Shown: positions 48,127 to 58,388, counted from the stretch's first letter. The stretch is 64,000 nt of DNA from Cellulosimicrobium sp. CUA-896 (GCF_001942335.1 NZ_MKKH01000033.1:62001-126000); one strand, 5' to 3'. A program made the numbers and translations. The notes: generated by a model not told the origin, from the sequence alone.

Positions 48127-49709
48127 CGGCCCACCAGGTTCTGCCCGCACACGCGCAGCACCTGGCCGTTCACGCCGCCCGCACCGGGCGAGGCGAGGAA
48201 CGCGATCGCCTCCGCGACGTCCACCGGCTGCCCGCCCTGCTGCAGCGACGCCACGCGCCGCGCGACCTCACGCTGCACGAACGGGATCGACGCCGTCATG
48301 TCCGTCTCGATGAACCCCGGCGCCACGGCGTTCGCCGTGCCGCCGAGCTCGGCCAGGCGCGACGCGAACGCGCGCGTGTGGCCGATGACGCCCGCCTTCG
48401 AGAACGCGTAGTTCGACTGCCCGCGGTTGCCCGCGATGCCGCTCGTCGACGCGAGCGAGACGATGCGCGGCCGGTCCGAGAACCCGTTCGCGCCGAGCAG
48501 GTACTCCGTGATGCGCAGCTGCGCGGCGAGGTTCACCGCGATCACCGCGTCCCACTGGTCCGCCGACATGTTGGCGAGCAGCTTGTCGCGCAGGATGCCC
48601 GCGTTGTGCACGAGGACGTCGAGCCCGCCGTGCCGCGACCGCGCGTGCTCGAGGATCCGGGCCCCCGCGTCCTCGGCCGTCACGTCGAGCTGCAGCGCCG
48701 TGCCGCGGATCTCGTTCGCGACCCGCGCGAGCGCCTCGCCCGCCGCCGGCACGTCCACGACGACGACCCGCGCGCGTCGCGCGCCAGCGTCCGGGCGACC
48801 TGCGCGCCGATGCCGCGGGCCGCACCGGTGACGACGGCGACCTTGCCGTGCAGGGGTCGGTCGGGTCCGTCGCGTCGGTGCCCAGCCCGGCGGGGGAGGC
48901 GGCGTCGGTGCTCGGGCTACCATCCGCGCCGCTCGTTCCTCGCGTCGCTCCCGCCAGGCCCGCCACGCCCTTCGCCTCCGACGCCGCCACCCCCGCCTCG
49001 GTGTCCGCGTCGCCCGAGGTGTCCGACGCCGCCGCCCCCGCCTCGGTGGCCGTGTCGCCCGAGGTGACCGACGACGCAGTCCCGGCTTCCGCGGTCGGCT
49101 CGCCCGGGGTCGTGGGTGCGCCGGGGCCGACGCGCAGGAGCTGGCCGTCGACGAAGGCCGACTTGGCGGAGAGGAAGAACCGGAGCGTCGCGAGCACGGA
49201 CGTGCTGTCGACGGGGGTGTCGTCGACGAGCTGGACGCCGTTGCCGGTGGCGCCGTAGCGGAGCTCCTTCGCGACCGAGCGCAGGAGGCCGTCGACGCCC
49301 TCACGGGTCGCGGCGAGCTCGGGGGCGTCGGCGTCGGACGCGGCGCGCGAGACGGTGACGACGCGGCCGTTCGGCGCGAGGCGGCGCAGGTTGGCCGACA
49401 GGCCCATGACGGCGCCCGCGACGTCCTCGGGGCGCTGCGCCTGGGTGAGCACGACGACGATCGCGCCCCAGCGCGTCGAGTCGTCCGCGTTCTGGCGGAC
49501 GTCGAGCCCGAACCCGTCGAGCAGGGCGGTGGCGACGCGGTCGGCGTCGTCGGGCACGCCGGGCGTGCCGCCGAGGACGAGCACCGGGCCCACGGTGAGC
49601 GGGGCGCCTCGCGGTGGCGGCGCAGGACGGCCGGGCGCGGCAGGCCCAGCTTCTTCGCGAGGGTCTTGGTGAAGCCGGAGTTGACGGCCTTGACGTAGGA
49701 GTCGGTCAC
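48123..49709 (-). CDS. High-molecular-weight FabG-type 3-oxoacyl reductase (three frameshifts)
   Basis: About 529 residues after repair, like mycobacterial FabG4. It starts [26 protein letters not shown]; an N-terminal flavodoxin-like domain ([21 protein letters not shown]) leads to a long Ala/Thr/Asp/Ser linker, then the catalytic Rossmann domain with [51 protein letters not shown] (catalytic Ser, Tyr, Lys; cited in part) and [16 protein letters not shown]. Frames break near 49605, 48865 and 48776. The linker is longer and more repetitive than I expect for the family. Confidence 0.85.
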   Translation of the reverse strand: MTDSYVKAVNSGFTKTLAKKLGLPRPAVLRRHREAPRSPWARCSSSAARPACPTTPTASPPPCSTGSGSTSARTRTTRRAGARSSSCSPRRSAPRTSRAPSWACRPTCAASRRTAASSPSRAPRPTPTPPSSPRPVRASTASCARSRRSSATAPPATASSSSTTPPSTARPCSRRSGSSSPPSRPSSTASSCASAPAHPRPRASRPRKPGLRRRSPRATRPPRRGRRRRTPRATRTPRRGWRRRRRRAWRAWRERREERAARMVARAPTPPPPPGWAPTRRTRPTPARQGRRRHRCGPRHRRAGRPDAGARRARVVVVDVPAAGEALARVANEIRGTALQLDVTAEDAGARILEHARSRHGGLDVLVHNAGILRDKLLANMSADQWDAVIAVNLAAQLRITEYLLGANGFSDRPRIVSLASTSGIAGNRGQSNYAFSKAGVIGHTRAFASRLAELGGTANAVAPGFIETDMTASIPFVQREVARRVASLQQGGQPVDVAEAIAFLASPGAGGVNGQVLRVCGQNLVGR

Positions 49710-49737
49710 GGGTGGTCCTCTCGGTCGTCGGGGCCGG

Positions 49738-51177
49738 TCAGGCGGGCAGGTCGGCGGCGGGCACGGACTCGAGGATCGCGGCGACGCCGAGGCCCCCGGC
49801 CGCGCACACCGAGATGAGTGCACGCGCCGGCTGGCCCGTCTCGGCCGTCCTGCCGGCCAGGAGCTTGGCAGCCGTCGCGACGATGCGCCCGCCCGTCGCG
49901 GCGAACGGGTGCCCCGCCGCGAGCGACGAGCCGTTGACGTTGAGCCGCGAGCGGTCGATCGAGCCGAGCGGGCCGTCGAGGCCGAGCTCGGTGCGGCAGT
50001 ACTCGTCGTCCTCCCACGCCGTGAGCGTGGTCAGGACGGTCGACGCGAACGCCTCGTGGATCTCGTAGAGGTCGAAGTCGCCGAGCTTGAGGCCGTTGCG
50101 CGCGAGCAGGCGCGGCACGGCGTGCACGGGCGCCATGAGGAGGCCTTCGTGGCCGTGGACGAAGTCGACGGCCGCCGTCTCGGCGTCGACGACCCGCGCG
50201 AGCAGCGGCAGGTCGCGCTGCTCGGCCCACTCGCGCGAGCCGAGCAGGACGGTGGAGGCACCGTCGGTGAGCGGGGTGCTGTTGCCCGCGGTCATCGTGG
50301 GTGCTGCGGGCGAGTCCTCCGACCCGGACCCCGCCAGACGCTTGCCGTACACCGGCTTGAGCGCCGCGAGCTTCTCCATCGACGAGTCCGTGCGCAGGTT
50401 CTGGTCGCGCACGAGGCCGCGGTGGGGCGTGACGAGGTCGTCGAAGAACCCGGACTCCCACGCGGCGGCGAGGTGCTGGTGGCTCGCGAGCGCGACCTCG
50501 TCCTGCGCCTCGCGCGAGATGCCCCAGCGCGCCGTCGTGATCGCCTGGTGCTCGCCCATGGACAGGCCGGTGCGCGGCTCGTCCGTCGCCGGGGTGAGCG
50601 GCGCGAGGTCGGCCGGGCGTACCTTCGCGAACGCCTTGACGCGGGCGCCGATCGTCTTCGCGTGGCTCGCCTCGAGCAGCGCGCGGCGCAGCCCCTCGCT
50701 CACGGCGATCGGGGCGTCGGACACGGTGTCCGTGCCGCCCGCGACACCGGACTCGACCTGGCCGAGCCGGATCTTGTTCGCGACCGTAATCGTCGCCTCC
50801 AGGCCCGTCGCGCACGCCTGCTGGAGGTCGTAGGCCGGGGTCTGCGGCGAGAGCGACGAGCCGAGCACGCTCTCGCGGACGAGGTTGAAGTCGCGCGAGT
50901 GCTTGAGCACCGCGCCGCCGACGACCTCGCCCAGGCGCTCGCCCTGCAGGCCGAACCGTGCGACGAGGCCCTCGAGCGCCGCGGTGAACATCTCCTGGTT
51001 GCTCGACCGGGAGTACTTCCCGCCCGCGCGGGCGAACGGGATGCGGTTGCCGCCGATCACCCACGCGTCCCGGACGCCGGGCCGCTGCTCGACGGGCCCG
51101 GTGGAGCCGGCGCTCGTCCGTCGGTCGGTGCTGGTCGTGCTCGCCGAGCCGTTCGCCGGCGTCTTCCTCATGGCCAC
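49738..51177 (-). CDS. fadA: Acetyl-CoA acetyltransferase (thiolase)
   Basis: 479 residues, intact. Nucleophile Cys in [12 protein letters not shown]; active-site His in [12 protein letters not shown]; second Cys in [31 protein letters not shown] is the family loop. FadI-like thiolases of this length act in beta-oxidation. GTG 51177 and ATG 51171 are both possible starts. First gene of the operon with the FabG-type and MaoC genes and divergent from the TetR gene. Confidence 0.93.
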   Translation of the reverse strand: MAMRKTPANGSASTTSTDRRTSAGSTGPVEQRPGVRDAWVIGGNRIPFARAGGKYSRSSNQEMFTAALEGLVARFGLQGERLGEVVGGAVLKHSRDFNLVRESVLGSSLSPQTPAYDLQQACATGLEATITVANKIRLGQVESGVAGGTDTVSDAPIAVSEGLRRALLEASHAKTIGARVKAFAKVRPADLAPLTPATDEPRTGLSMGEHQAITTARWGISREAQDEVALASHQHLAAAWESGFFDDLVTPHRGLVRDQNLRTDSSMEKLAALKPVYGKRLAGSGSEDSPAAPTMTAGNSTPLTDGASTVLLGSREWAEQRDLPLLARVVDAETAAVDFVHGHEGLLMAPVHAVPRLLARNGLKLGDFDLYEIHEAFASTVLTTLTAWEDDEYCRTELGLDGPLGSIDRSRLNVNGSSLAAGHPFAATGGRIVATAAKLLAGRTAETGQPARALISVCAAGGLGVAAILESVPAADLPA

Positions 51178-51333
51178 TGCGCCTCACTCCTCGTCCGCAC
51201 TCGCTGCGCTGCGTCGTTCGTCGGGTCCGGCCGGGGGTCCCGGCCGAGACTCGTGGCCGGTGCTCCCGGTCCCGCCTCCAGGCGGCCGGCGAGGGAGCGC
51301 CGACCGGGCGGGTGTCCACGACCCACAGTACCT

Positions 51334-51348
51334 GATACTCTCGGTATC
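51334..51348. promoter_or_regulatory. TetR-type operator overlapping divergent promoters
   Basis: GATACTCTCGGTATC: 5-bp perfect arms spaced by five bases. It covers the -10 (TACTCT, 51336-51341) of the plus-strand transcript and lies next to TACTGT (minus strand, 51330-51325), a -10 for the thiolase operon. A regulator bound here would block both directions, so the adjacent TetR protein is the likely binder. Confidence 0.6.
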
Positions 51349-51408
51349 GTGAGTCGGGTCACACGGCCGCGCCCCGCAAGGAGGGCACGGCTCACGGCAC
51401 CGAGGTGA
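51349..51408 (+). CDS. Possible leaderless leader peptide before the TetR gene
   Basis: A 19-codon ORF (VSRVTRPRPARRARLTAPR, then TGA) begins with GTG exactly 7 bases after TACTCT, the same geometry as leaderless genes elsewhere in the window. It ends 25 bases before the TetR GTG. The product is very basic. It may be only the first start codon on a leadered tetR mRNA. Confidence 0.3.
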   Translation: MSRVTRPRPARRARLTAPR

Positions 51409-51433
51409 CACCGACGTCGCGACGGAGGACGAC

Positions 51434-52240
51434 GTGAACGCACACGCGAGCGGCGTGGGCCCGCCCCTGCGGGCCCGCGGCCGCGCCGAGCCGGGGCAGC
51501 CGGTCGACGGCCGCTCCACCCGCTGGGACGAGCACCGGGCGGCCCGCCGGGCCGAGCTCATCCGTGCCGCGAGCAAGGCGGTGCACCTCCACGGCCCCGG
51601 CGTCTCCATGGACGAGATCGCTGCGGCGTCCGGCACGTCGAAGTCGATCGTGTACCGCTACTTCGACGACAAGACCGGCCTGCAGGTCGCGCTCGGCGCG
51701 GCCGTCGTGGGGCAGATGCACGACGCGCTCACGCAGGCGGCGGAGACCGCCGAGACGCCCAAGCGTGCGCTGCTCGCGATGGTCGGCGTCTACCTCGAGA
51801 TGATCGAGAGCTCGCCCAACGTCTACTACTTCGTCACGCGCACGAGCGCCGTCGCGGGCACGGAGGACTCGGCCGGCCAGGCGCTCGGCGTCGGGACGGG
51901 CGGGCCTCGAGCACCGCTCGCCGCGTTCCTCGACTCCGTCATCCAGCTCGTCGCCGAGCCGTTCGCCCGCGTCACCGACGTCCCGCCGGCGGACGCTGCG
52001 GCGTGGGCGGCGGGCGCCGTCGGCTTCGTGCGGGGCGCCGGCGAGTGGTGGCTCGCCCACCGTGACGCCCCCGGCACCCCCGACCGCGAGCAGCTCACCG
52101 AGCGCGTCGCGTCCTGGCTCTGGTCCGGGCCGGTCGGCGTGCTCTCCCAGAACCCCGGCGCGAACCCCGTCGCGGCGCGCCACCCCGACTCCGCGACGGC
52201 TGCGACCGCGGCCCCGGCACCGACCAAGGAGATCCCATGA
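51434..52240 (+). CDS. TetR-family transcriptional regulator
   Basis: 268 residues from GTG 51434 (ACGGAGGA upstream). The N-terminal HTH has AELIRAASKAVHLHG, VSMDEIAAASGTSKSIVYRYFDDKTGL. The C-terminal ligand domain includes YLEMIESSPNVYYFVTR and WAAGAVGFVRGAGEWWL. The ~40-residue N-terminal extension and the Ala/Pro tail are disordered. It overlaps the acyl-CoA dehydrogenase start by 4 bp and faces the thiolase operon, so it probably senses acyl-CoA and represses both. Confidence 0.9.
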   Translation: MNAHASGVGPPLRARGRAEPGQPVDGRSTRWDEHRAARRAELIRAASKAVHLHGPGVSMDEIAAASGTSKSIVYRYFDDKTGLQVALGAAVVGQMHDALTQAAETAETPKRALLAMVGVYLEMIESSPNVYYFVTRTSAVAGTEDSAGQALGVGTGGPRAPLAAFLDSVIQLVAEPFARVTDVPPADAAAWAAGAVGFVRGAGEWWLAHRDAPGTPDREQLTERVASWLWSGPVGVLSQNPGANPVAARHPDSATAATAAPAPTKEIP

Positions 52241-54371
52241 CCGCCACGTCCGACCGTCCCGCCACCGCCCGCGGCGCGGACGCCGACAGCACCCCGCGCG
52301 ACGACGCCCGGGTCGACGTCGCGTCCCTCCAGCAGGCACTCCTCGGCCGGTGGTCCGAGCTGCGCTCAGCAGCGCGCGCGACCGCGGGGGAGCCGGCGTT
52401 CTGGCGCGTCGAGGGCCAGAGCAAGGAGGTTCACCGCGAGCACGTGCTGGAGCAGATGCACGGGCTCGTCGAGCGTCGCCAGGTCTGGCGCGCCTACCCC
52501 GAGCGGCTCGGCGGCGCCGACGACCCGGGCGGCAACCTCGCCGGGTTCGAGGAGCTCGCCGCGGCCGACCCGTCGCTGCAGATCAAGGCGGGCGTCCAGT
52601 GGGGGCTGTTCGGTGCGGCGATCCTGCACCTCGGCACCCCGGAGCAGCAGGACCGTCTGCTGCCGGGCGCGATGGACCTGTCCGTGCCGGGTGCCTTCGC
52701 GATGACGGAGACCGGCCACGGGTCCGACGTCGCGAGCATCGGCACCACGGCGACGTACGACCCGGAGACCGAGGAGTTCGTCGTCCACACCCCGTTCCGC
52801 GGGGCGTGGAAGGACTACCTCGCAACGCCGCGGTGCACGCGACCGCCGCCGTCGTGTTCGCGCAGCTGATCACGAAGAACGTCGACCACGGCGTGCACGC
52901 GTTCTACGTGCCGATCCGCGACCCGCAGGGCGAGCGCGACGAGCAGGGGCGCCTGCCGTTCCTGCCCGGCGTCGGCGGGGAGGACGACGGGCAGAAGGGC
53001 GGCCTCAACGGCGTCGACAACGGCCGCCTCCACTTCGACCACGTGCGCGTGCCGCGGACGGACCTCCTCGCCCGCTACGGGTCGGTCGACGCCGACGGCA
53101 CGTACTCGAGCCCGATCGACAGCCCCGGGCGCCGCTTCTTCACGATGCTCGGCTCGCTCGTCCAGGGCCGCGTCTCCCTCGACGGCGCCGCCGTCACCGC
53201 GTCGAAGCTCGGCCTGGCGATCGCCGTGCGGTACGCGAACGAGCGCCGCCAGTTCACGGGCGCGAGCGCGACCGAGGAGGTCGTGCTCATGGACTACGGC
53301 ACGCACAAGCGGCGCCTGATCGTCCCCGTCGCGGAGACCTACGCGGCGCACTTCGCGCACGAGCGGCTGCTCGACCTGTTCCACTCGGTGTTCTCCGGCG
53401 ACGAGGACACCCCCGAGCAGCGCGAGGACCTCGAGACCACCGCCGCGGCGCTCAAGGCGACGAGCACCCGGTTCGCGCTCGACGTCCTGCAGGAGACGCG
53501 CGAGGCGTGCGGCGGGGCGGGCTTCCTCACGGAGAACCGCATCACGAGCCTGCGCGCCGACATGGACGTCTACGCGACGTTCGAGGGCGACAACACCGTG
53601 CTGCTCCAGCTCGTCGCGAAGCGCCTGCTCGCCGACTACGGCAAGCAGTTCAAGGGCATCACCCCGGGCCAGATGGCGCGCGTCGTCGTCGAGCGGGCGG
53701 GCGACATGGCGCTGCACCGCACGCCGCTCAAGCGCGCCGCGCAGGCGCTGTCGGACGCCGGCGACCCGCGCCGCGCGGCGGGCCATCTGCGGGACGCCGA
53801 GACGCAGCGCGCGCTGCTCACCGACCGCGTCGAGACGATGGTCGCGGACGTCGCGCAGGCCCTGCGGCCCGCGCAGAAGGCGGACCCGGAGACCGCGGCC
53901 GACCTGTTCAACGCGCACCAGGTGGAGCTCGTCGAGGCGGCGCGCGCCCACGCGGAGCTGCTGCGCTGGGAGGCGTTCACTCAGGCGCTCGCGACGATCG
54001 AGGACGAGGGCACGCGCGAGGTCCTGACCACCGCGCGCGACCTGTACGGCCTGAGCCTCGTCGAGCGGCACCTCGCCTGGTACCTGCTCAACGGCCGCCT
54101 GTCGTCACAGCGCGCGCGCACGGTGACGAGCTACCTCGACCGGCTGATCGACCGCCTGCGCCCGCACGCGCAGGACCTCGTCGACGCGTGGGGCTACGGC
54201 CCCGAGCACCTGCGCGCGAAGATCGCGTCGGGCGCCGAGAAGGAGCGTCAGGACGAGGCGCGCGCCTACTACCGCCGTCTGCGCGCGAGCGGCGACGAGC
54301 CGCTCAGCGAGAAGTCGCTGCGCAAGGCGGAGAAGGCGGCCAAGCGCTCGTCGCTCGCCACGCGCCACTGA
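52237..54371 (+). CDS. Acyl-CoA dehydrogenase/oxidase family protein (frameshift near 52822)
   Basis: About 711 residues after repair, the length of acyl-CoA oxidases. FAD/substrate motifs: GVQWGLFGAAILHLGTPEQQ, FAMTETGHGSDVASIGTTATY, LGLAIAVRYANERRQF, EACGGAGFLTENRI (catalytic region), and ATFEGDNTVLLQLVAKRLL. The C-terminal ~250 residues form the extra helical domain of ACX-type enzymes, ending in a Lys-rich tail. The frame breaks in CTCGCAAC near 52822 (expected CTCGGCAAC). ATG 52237 overlaps the tetR stop; AAGGAG upstream. Confidence 0.88.
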
Positions 54372-54380
54372 CGGGTCCGC

Positions 54381-54435
54381 CGAGCACGAGGTTGCTGTCG
54401 TTATCCGCCGGAGGACGACAGCAACCTCGTGCTCG
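54381..54435. terminator. Perfect 21-bp inverted repeat between convergent genes
   Basis: Arms 54381-54401 and 54415-54435 are exactly complementary over 21 bases (start CGAGCACGAGGTTGC), with a 13-base loop. The loop and inner arms are AT-richer than the surroundings. The site between the acyl-CoA dehydrogenase and lipoprotein stops fits a bidirectional terminator, though it is longer and more perfect than others here. Confidence 0.75.
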
Positions 54436-54475
54436 ACGGCGAGGAGGTGCGTGGTGGGCGGCGCGCCCCTCCGTG

Positions 54476-55372
54476 TCAGGTCGGGTTGCAGCGCGCCGCG
54501 AGCACCGCGACGAGCCCGACGTCGGGCCGCCACGGCTCGAGGTTCCACGTCGCCTTGTCCGGGGCGCCGAGCGCGTGGCACACGAGCTGGTCGTGCATGC
54601 CGGGCACGTCGGCGTCGGGCTCCGCGGCGACGACCTGCGCCCACAGCGTGTCGCTCCCGGCGACGCCCGCGGTCCGGGCCCACGCCGTGGCGTCGACGGC
54701 GAGCGACAGCCCGCCCTCGCGGTCGCCCCACCCGGCGCTGCGCAGGGCGGTCGTCCCGAGCGTCGTCGTCACCGCGTGGCCGTCGGGGACGGCGGCGAGG
54801 GAGCCGCTCTCGGACGGCTCACCGGCCGGGCGCACGACGGCGAGCTCGGCCGTGGTCGGCCCGGTCACCGTGAGCGTCGCGCGCGGGAGCGGAGAGGCGT
54901 CGCCCGGCCCGGTCCCGCCGTCCGTGACGCCCGGCGCGGAGAGCCCGCCGACGGCGGTCCCCGCCGTGTCGAGCACGGTGACGGTCCCGTCGGCGTTGCC
55001 CGTCAGCGAGCCGGGCGTCGTGAGCACGAGGGACACGGGCTCGTCACCGGGGGAGACGGTGAGGACGGCCGTGCCGTCGTCGGCGGGTCCGACCCGGGCG
55101 GGCGAGGCGGTGCCGGTGCCGGGAGCCGGGGGCACGACGTCGAACGCGACCGCACCGGAGGCCAGCGCGACCGGCGCCCGGCCGGGCTCCGAGGGCGCCG
55201 CCCCGGCGTCGGTGGTGGCGTCGGTGGTGGTTTCGGTGCCGGCCGTGGCGGTCGCGCTCGGCGACACCGGTGCCGGGGCGGGGGAGCCGGCGCACGCGCC
55301 CAGGGCGAGGACGCCGGCGAGCACCGCTGCGGCGCTGGTCGGGATCCCACGGCGGAGCGGACGCGGGTTCAT
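54476..55372 (-). CDS. DUF2599 lipoprotein
   Basis: 298 residues. Lipoprotein signal peptide: basic MNPRPLRRG, hydrophobic stretch, lipobox LALGACAG (lipidated Cys about 27). A Thr/Ala/Pro-rich spacer follows, then a beta-rich region. The C-terminus has MHDQLVCHALGAPDKATWNLEPWRPDVG and LAARCNPT, the DUF2599 pattern with two Cys that probably pair. ATG 55372 is chosen; in-frame ATGs at 55384 and 55387 are alternatives. Extracellular role unknown. Confidence 0.82.
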   Translation of the reverse strand: MNPRPLRRGIPTSAAAVLAGVLALGACAGSPAPAPVSPSATATAGTETTTDATTDAGAAPSEPGRAPVALASGAVAFDVVPPAPGTGTASPARVGPADDGTAVLTVSPGDEPVSLVLTTPGSLTGNADGTVTVLDTAGTAVGGLSAPGVTDGGTGPGDASPLPRATLTVTGPTTAELAVVRPAGEPSESGSLAAVPDGHAVTTTLGTTALRSAGWGDREGGLSLAVDATAWARTAGVAGSDTLWAQVVAAEPDADVPGMHDQLVCHALGAPDKATWNLEPWRPDVGLVAVLAARCNPT

Positions 55373-55422
55373 GGCGCCCATCATGCGCGACGCACGCGGC
55401 GGCGCGGGGATCGTCGCGGGGA

Positions 55423-55827
55423 TCAGCGGTCGCGCGTGAGGGCGAACGCGGTCGTGCCGACGAGCGCGAGGCCGACGCCCCACCACACGAGGCCCACGCC
55501 GGCGACGGCGAGCCCGGCGGCGACGAGGAGCGCGACCTGCACGTCGAGGCGCCACGGCTGGGGCAGGCGGTGCGCGGCCGTCCGGGCGAGCCAGCGCGCC
55601 CACACCGCGACGACGGCGGCCGGCAGCGCGAGCGCCAGGACGATCCCCAGGACCGTGGGCAGGGGTGCGGCCGCGTCGGCCGCGGCCCCCGTCCGCCACC
55701 CGGCGACCGCGACGAGGACGAGCAGCGCGACCTCGCACGCGACGGCGGCGACGTCCGCGACGCCCACGCGGCCGCGCGGGCGCGCCGTGCGGCGGGACTC
55801 CGGGCCCCTCCGGTCGTCAGCGGTCAC
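55423..55827 (-). CDS. DUF2568 (YrdB-like) membrane protein
   Basis: 134 residues, four hydrophobic helices (VAAVACEVALLVLVAVAGW, TVLGIVLALALPAAVVAVW, VQVALLVAAGLAVAGVGLV, GLALVGTTAFAL). The short length and WARWLARTAAHRL loop suggest DUF2568/YrdB. Its GTG start lies 11 bases inside the end of the APC permease gene, so the two are coupled. Confidence 0.65.
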   Translation of the reverse strand: MTADDRRGPESRRTARPRGRVGVADVAAVACEVALLVLVAVAGWRTGAAADAAAPLPTVLGIVLALALPAAVVAVWARWLARTAAHRLPQPWRLDVQVALLVAAGLAVAGVGLVWWGVGLALVGTTAFALTRDR

Positions 55828-57298
55828 GCTCGTCCACCTCGTCCTCGAGCCGGGACACGTCGGAGAACGCGATCTGGCGGTGCCGCACCGCGCGGTTCCA
55901 GAGCCACGTCACGAACGACAGCACGACGCCGAGGGCGACGAGCGCGCCCGCGATGACGTACTGCTCCTGCTGCTCGGTGCTGCGCGCCCACGGCCCGGCG
56001 AGGTACCCGCACGTGAGGGCGCCGAGCACGGCGAGGGGCGTCCAGGTGCGGAAGTGCTCGTGGTCCACGGGCCGGCGGCGCAGCACGAGCAGCGCGACGT
56101 TGACGATCGTGAAGACCACGAGCAGCAGGAGCGACGTCGTCCCGCCGAGCAGCGCGACCGCGTTCGCCCCGGTCTCCGTCGCGGACTGCCGCACCACGTA
56201 GACGATCAGCGCGAACGCGATGGCCGTGGTCACGACGATCGACACCCACGGCGTGCGCCGCGTCGGCGCGACGCGTCCGAACGCGCGCGGCAGCACGCCC
56301 TGGTTCGCCATGCCGTACAGCAGGCGCGAGGCCATGAGCATGTTGATGAGCGCGGAGTTCGCGACGGCGAACATGCCGATGAACGGGAAGATCGTCGCGA
56401 ACGGCAGGCCCGGCGCCCCGGCGGCGACGACCTGGGTGAGCGCGGAGCCGCGGGACTCGTCGACGAGGTTCCCCACGGGCACGAGCGCGACGGCCGTGAT
56501 CGCGACGAGGACGTAGATGACGCCGGTGATCGTCAGTCCGGTGAGCATCACGCGGGGGAAGTCGCGGACCGGGTGCGTGCACTCCTCGGCCATGTTGACC
56601 GAGTCCTCGAAGCCGACCATCGCGAAGAACGCGAGCGTCGTCGCGGCGGTCACGGCGAGGAACACGCTCTTGTCGTCGGCGCTCTCGAACACGACGACGC
56701 GCGAGAGGTCGGCGCGGCCCTGCGTCATCGCCCACAGGCCGACGAAGATGACCAGCAGGAGACCGGAGAGCTCGACGAGGGACAGCACGACGTTCGTCCG
56801 CACGCTCTCGGAGACGCCGCGCACGTTGACGAGGGCGACCAGGGTCATGAACCCGAGCGCGATCGCGATGAGCCCGCCGCTGCCCGGCTGCAGCCCGAGG
56901 CCGAAGCCGTCGGAGAGGAACCCCGCGAACGCGTTGGACGCCGTCGACGCCGACGTGATGCCCGAGCTCATCACCATGAACGCGACGACGAACGTCAGCA
57001 GGTGGATGCCGAACGCCTTGTGCGTGTAGAGCGCGGCGCCGGCCGCGCTCGGGTACTTCGTGACGAGCTCGAGGTAGGAGAACGCGGTGATCGTCGCGAC
57101 ACCGAACGCGAGCAGGAACGGGAGCCACGCCGCGCCGCCGACCTCCCCGGCGACCTGGCCGGTGAGCGCGTACACGCCCGTGCCGAGGATGTCCCCGACG
57201 ATGAACAGCAGGAGCAGCCTCGGTCCCATGACGCGGCGGAGCTCCGGCTGCTCCTGCCGCTCCGCACCTGTCTCCGTCTGCCCTGCCGTCCGGCTCAT
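55817..57298 (-). CDS. APC-family amino-acid/amine permease
   Basis: 493 residues, about 12 membrane helices, intact. Family start LLLLFIVGDILGTGVYALTG with the Gly-rich unwound part of TM1, then FSYLELVTKYPSAAGAALY, FFAMVGFEDSVNMAEE (TM6 region) and LLYGMANQGVLPRAFG. The ATG 57298 has GAAGGAG upstream and overlaps the EamA stop. Probably a proton-coupled uptake carrier; substrate unknown. Confidence 0.9.
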   Translation of the reverse strand: MSRTAGQTETGAERQEQPELRRVMGPRLLLLFIVGDILGTGVYALTGQVAGEVGGAAWLPFLLAFGVATITAFSYLELVTKYPSAAGAALYTHKAFGIHLLTFVVAFMVMSSGITSASTASNAFAGFLSDGFGLGLQPGSGGLIAIALGFMTLVALVNVRGVSESVRTNVVLSLVELSGLLLVIFVGLWAMTQGRADLSRVVVFESADDKSVFLAVTAATTLAFFAMVGFEDSVNMAEECTHPVRDFPRVMLTGLTITGVIYVLVAITAVALVPVGNLVDESRGSALTQVVAAGAPGLPFATIFPFIGMFAVANSALINMLMASRLLYGMANQGVLPRAFGRVAPTRRTPWVSIVVTTAIAFALIVYVVRQSATETGANAVALLGGTTSLLLLVVFTIVNVALLVLRRRPVDHEHFRTWTPLAVLGALTCGYLAGPWARSTEQQEQYVIAGALVALGVVLSFVTWLWNRAVRHRQIAFSDVSRLEDEVDERDR

Positions 57299-58299
57299 GA
57301 GAGGCTCCTTCGCGTCTCGGCGCGTCCCGGACCTCCATTCGACTCCTCCGCGGGCCGCTTGTCGCCGCGAACGACGTCGCCGCCGACGCCGCCGCCGACG
57401 ACGACGCCCCGCCGCGCCGTCGCCCGGTGCGGGACGCCGGTCGTGACGGCCACGCCGAGCAGCAGGACCGCGCCGCCGGTGACCTCGGCCACGTTCGGCA
57501 CCTCGTCGAGCACGAGCCACGCCGCCGCCATGCCGACGGGCGGCACGAGCATCGTGAACGGCACGACCGCCGACGCCGGGTAGCGGGCGAGCAGGCCGTT
57601 CCAGATGCCGTACCCGACGAGGCTCGCGAGCCAGGCCGTGTAGGCGGTGGACAGCAGCGGCGCGGGCGTGAGGTGCGTGAGCGCGTGCCCGACGGCGTCC
57701 GGCCCGTCGGTCCACAGCGCGAGCCCGAGCATGGGGACGGGGACGACGAGCGCCGACCACACCGTCATCGACAGCCCGTCCGTCCACGACCGCCCGACGG
57801 CGCCGCCCCCGGACCGGCGCTGGACCACGTTGCCGACCGCCCACGACGACGCCGCGGCGAGCGTGACGACGAACGCCAGCGCGGGCGTCGACTCGCTGCG
57901 ACCGAGGCCGACGACGATCAGCCCCGCCGCGCCCACGAGCACGCCGATCACCTGTCGGCGCGTCGGTACCTCGCGCAGCGCGGCCGCGGCGAACAGCACG
58001 GTGAGGCCGACCTGCGCCTGGAGGACGAGCGACGCGAGCCCGGCGGGCATCCCGAGCGCGAGCGCCGTGTACAGCAGGCCGAACTGCCCGAGGCTCATGA
58101 ACGTCCCGACGAGCAGGACGTCGCGCCACCGCGCGGCGGGCCGCGGCACGAGGAAGATCGCCGGCACGAGCACGGCGAGGAACCGCAGGGCGACGAAGAG
58201 CGTCGGCGGCAGGTCGCCCAGGCCGAGGTCGATGACGACGAAGTTCACGCCCCAGATGACGGCGACGAGCGTGGCGAGCAGGGACGGGCGCAGCGGCAT
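57295..58299 (-). CDS. EamA-family (DMT) transporter
   Basis: 334 residues, ten membrane helices in two EamA repeats: LLATLVAVIWGVNFVVIDLG at the start and LSTAYTAWLASLVGYGIWNGLL in the second half, with PASAVVPFTMLVPPVGMAAA. A ~45-residue hydrophilic Gly/Arg tail follows. ATG 58299 faces the LysR gene 90 bases away. Divergent LysR-EamA pairs commonly control metabolite export. First gene of the EamA-APC-DUF2568 operon. Confidence 0.9.
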   Translation of the reverse strand: MPLRPSLLATLVAVIWGVNFVVIDLGLGDLPPTLFVALRFLAVLVPAIFLVPRPAARWRDVLLVGTFMSLGQFGLLYTALALGMPAGLASLVLQAQVGLTVLFAAAALREVPTRRQVIGVLVGAAGLIVVGLGRSESTPALAFVVTLAAASSWAVGNVVQRRSGGGAVGRSWTDGLSMTVWSALVVPVPMLGLALWTDGPDAVGHALTHLTPAPLLSTAYTAWLASLVGYGIWNGLLARYPASAVVPFTMLVPPVGMAAAWLVLDEVPNVAEVTGGAVLLLGVAVTTGVPHRATARRGVVVGGGVGGDVVRGDKRPAEESNGGPGRAETRRSLS

Positions 58300-58376
58300 G
58301 GCGTCAGCGTGCCCCGCCGGATCCGTGCAGGTCCAGCGCATCGTCGTGACCGTTATCCGGTAGCCACGCTGCACGA

Positions 58377-58382
58377 TAGCGT
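58377..58382 (+). promoter_or_regulatory. Leaderless-type -10 element of the LysR gene
   Basis: TAGCGT, 6 bases, ATG 58389; no ribosome binding site. Confidence 0.6.
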
Positions 58383-58388
58383 GGGCGC

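Noticed and set aside
53507-57583. A 1358-codon plus-strand frame across the acyl-CoA dehydrogenase end, lipoprotein and APC genes
   Set aside because: Low-complexity Arg/Gly/Asp composition and overlap with four genes that have clear family motifs on other frames.
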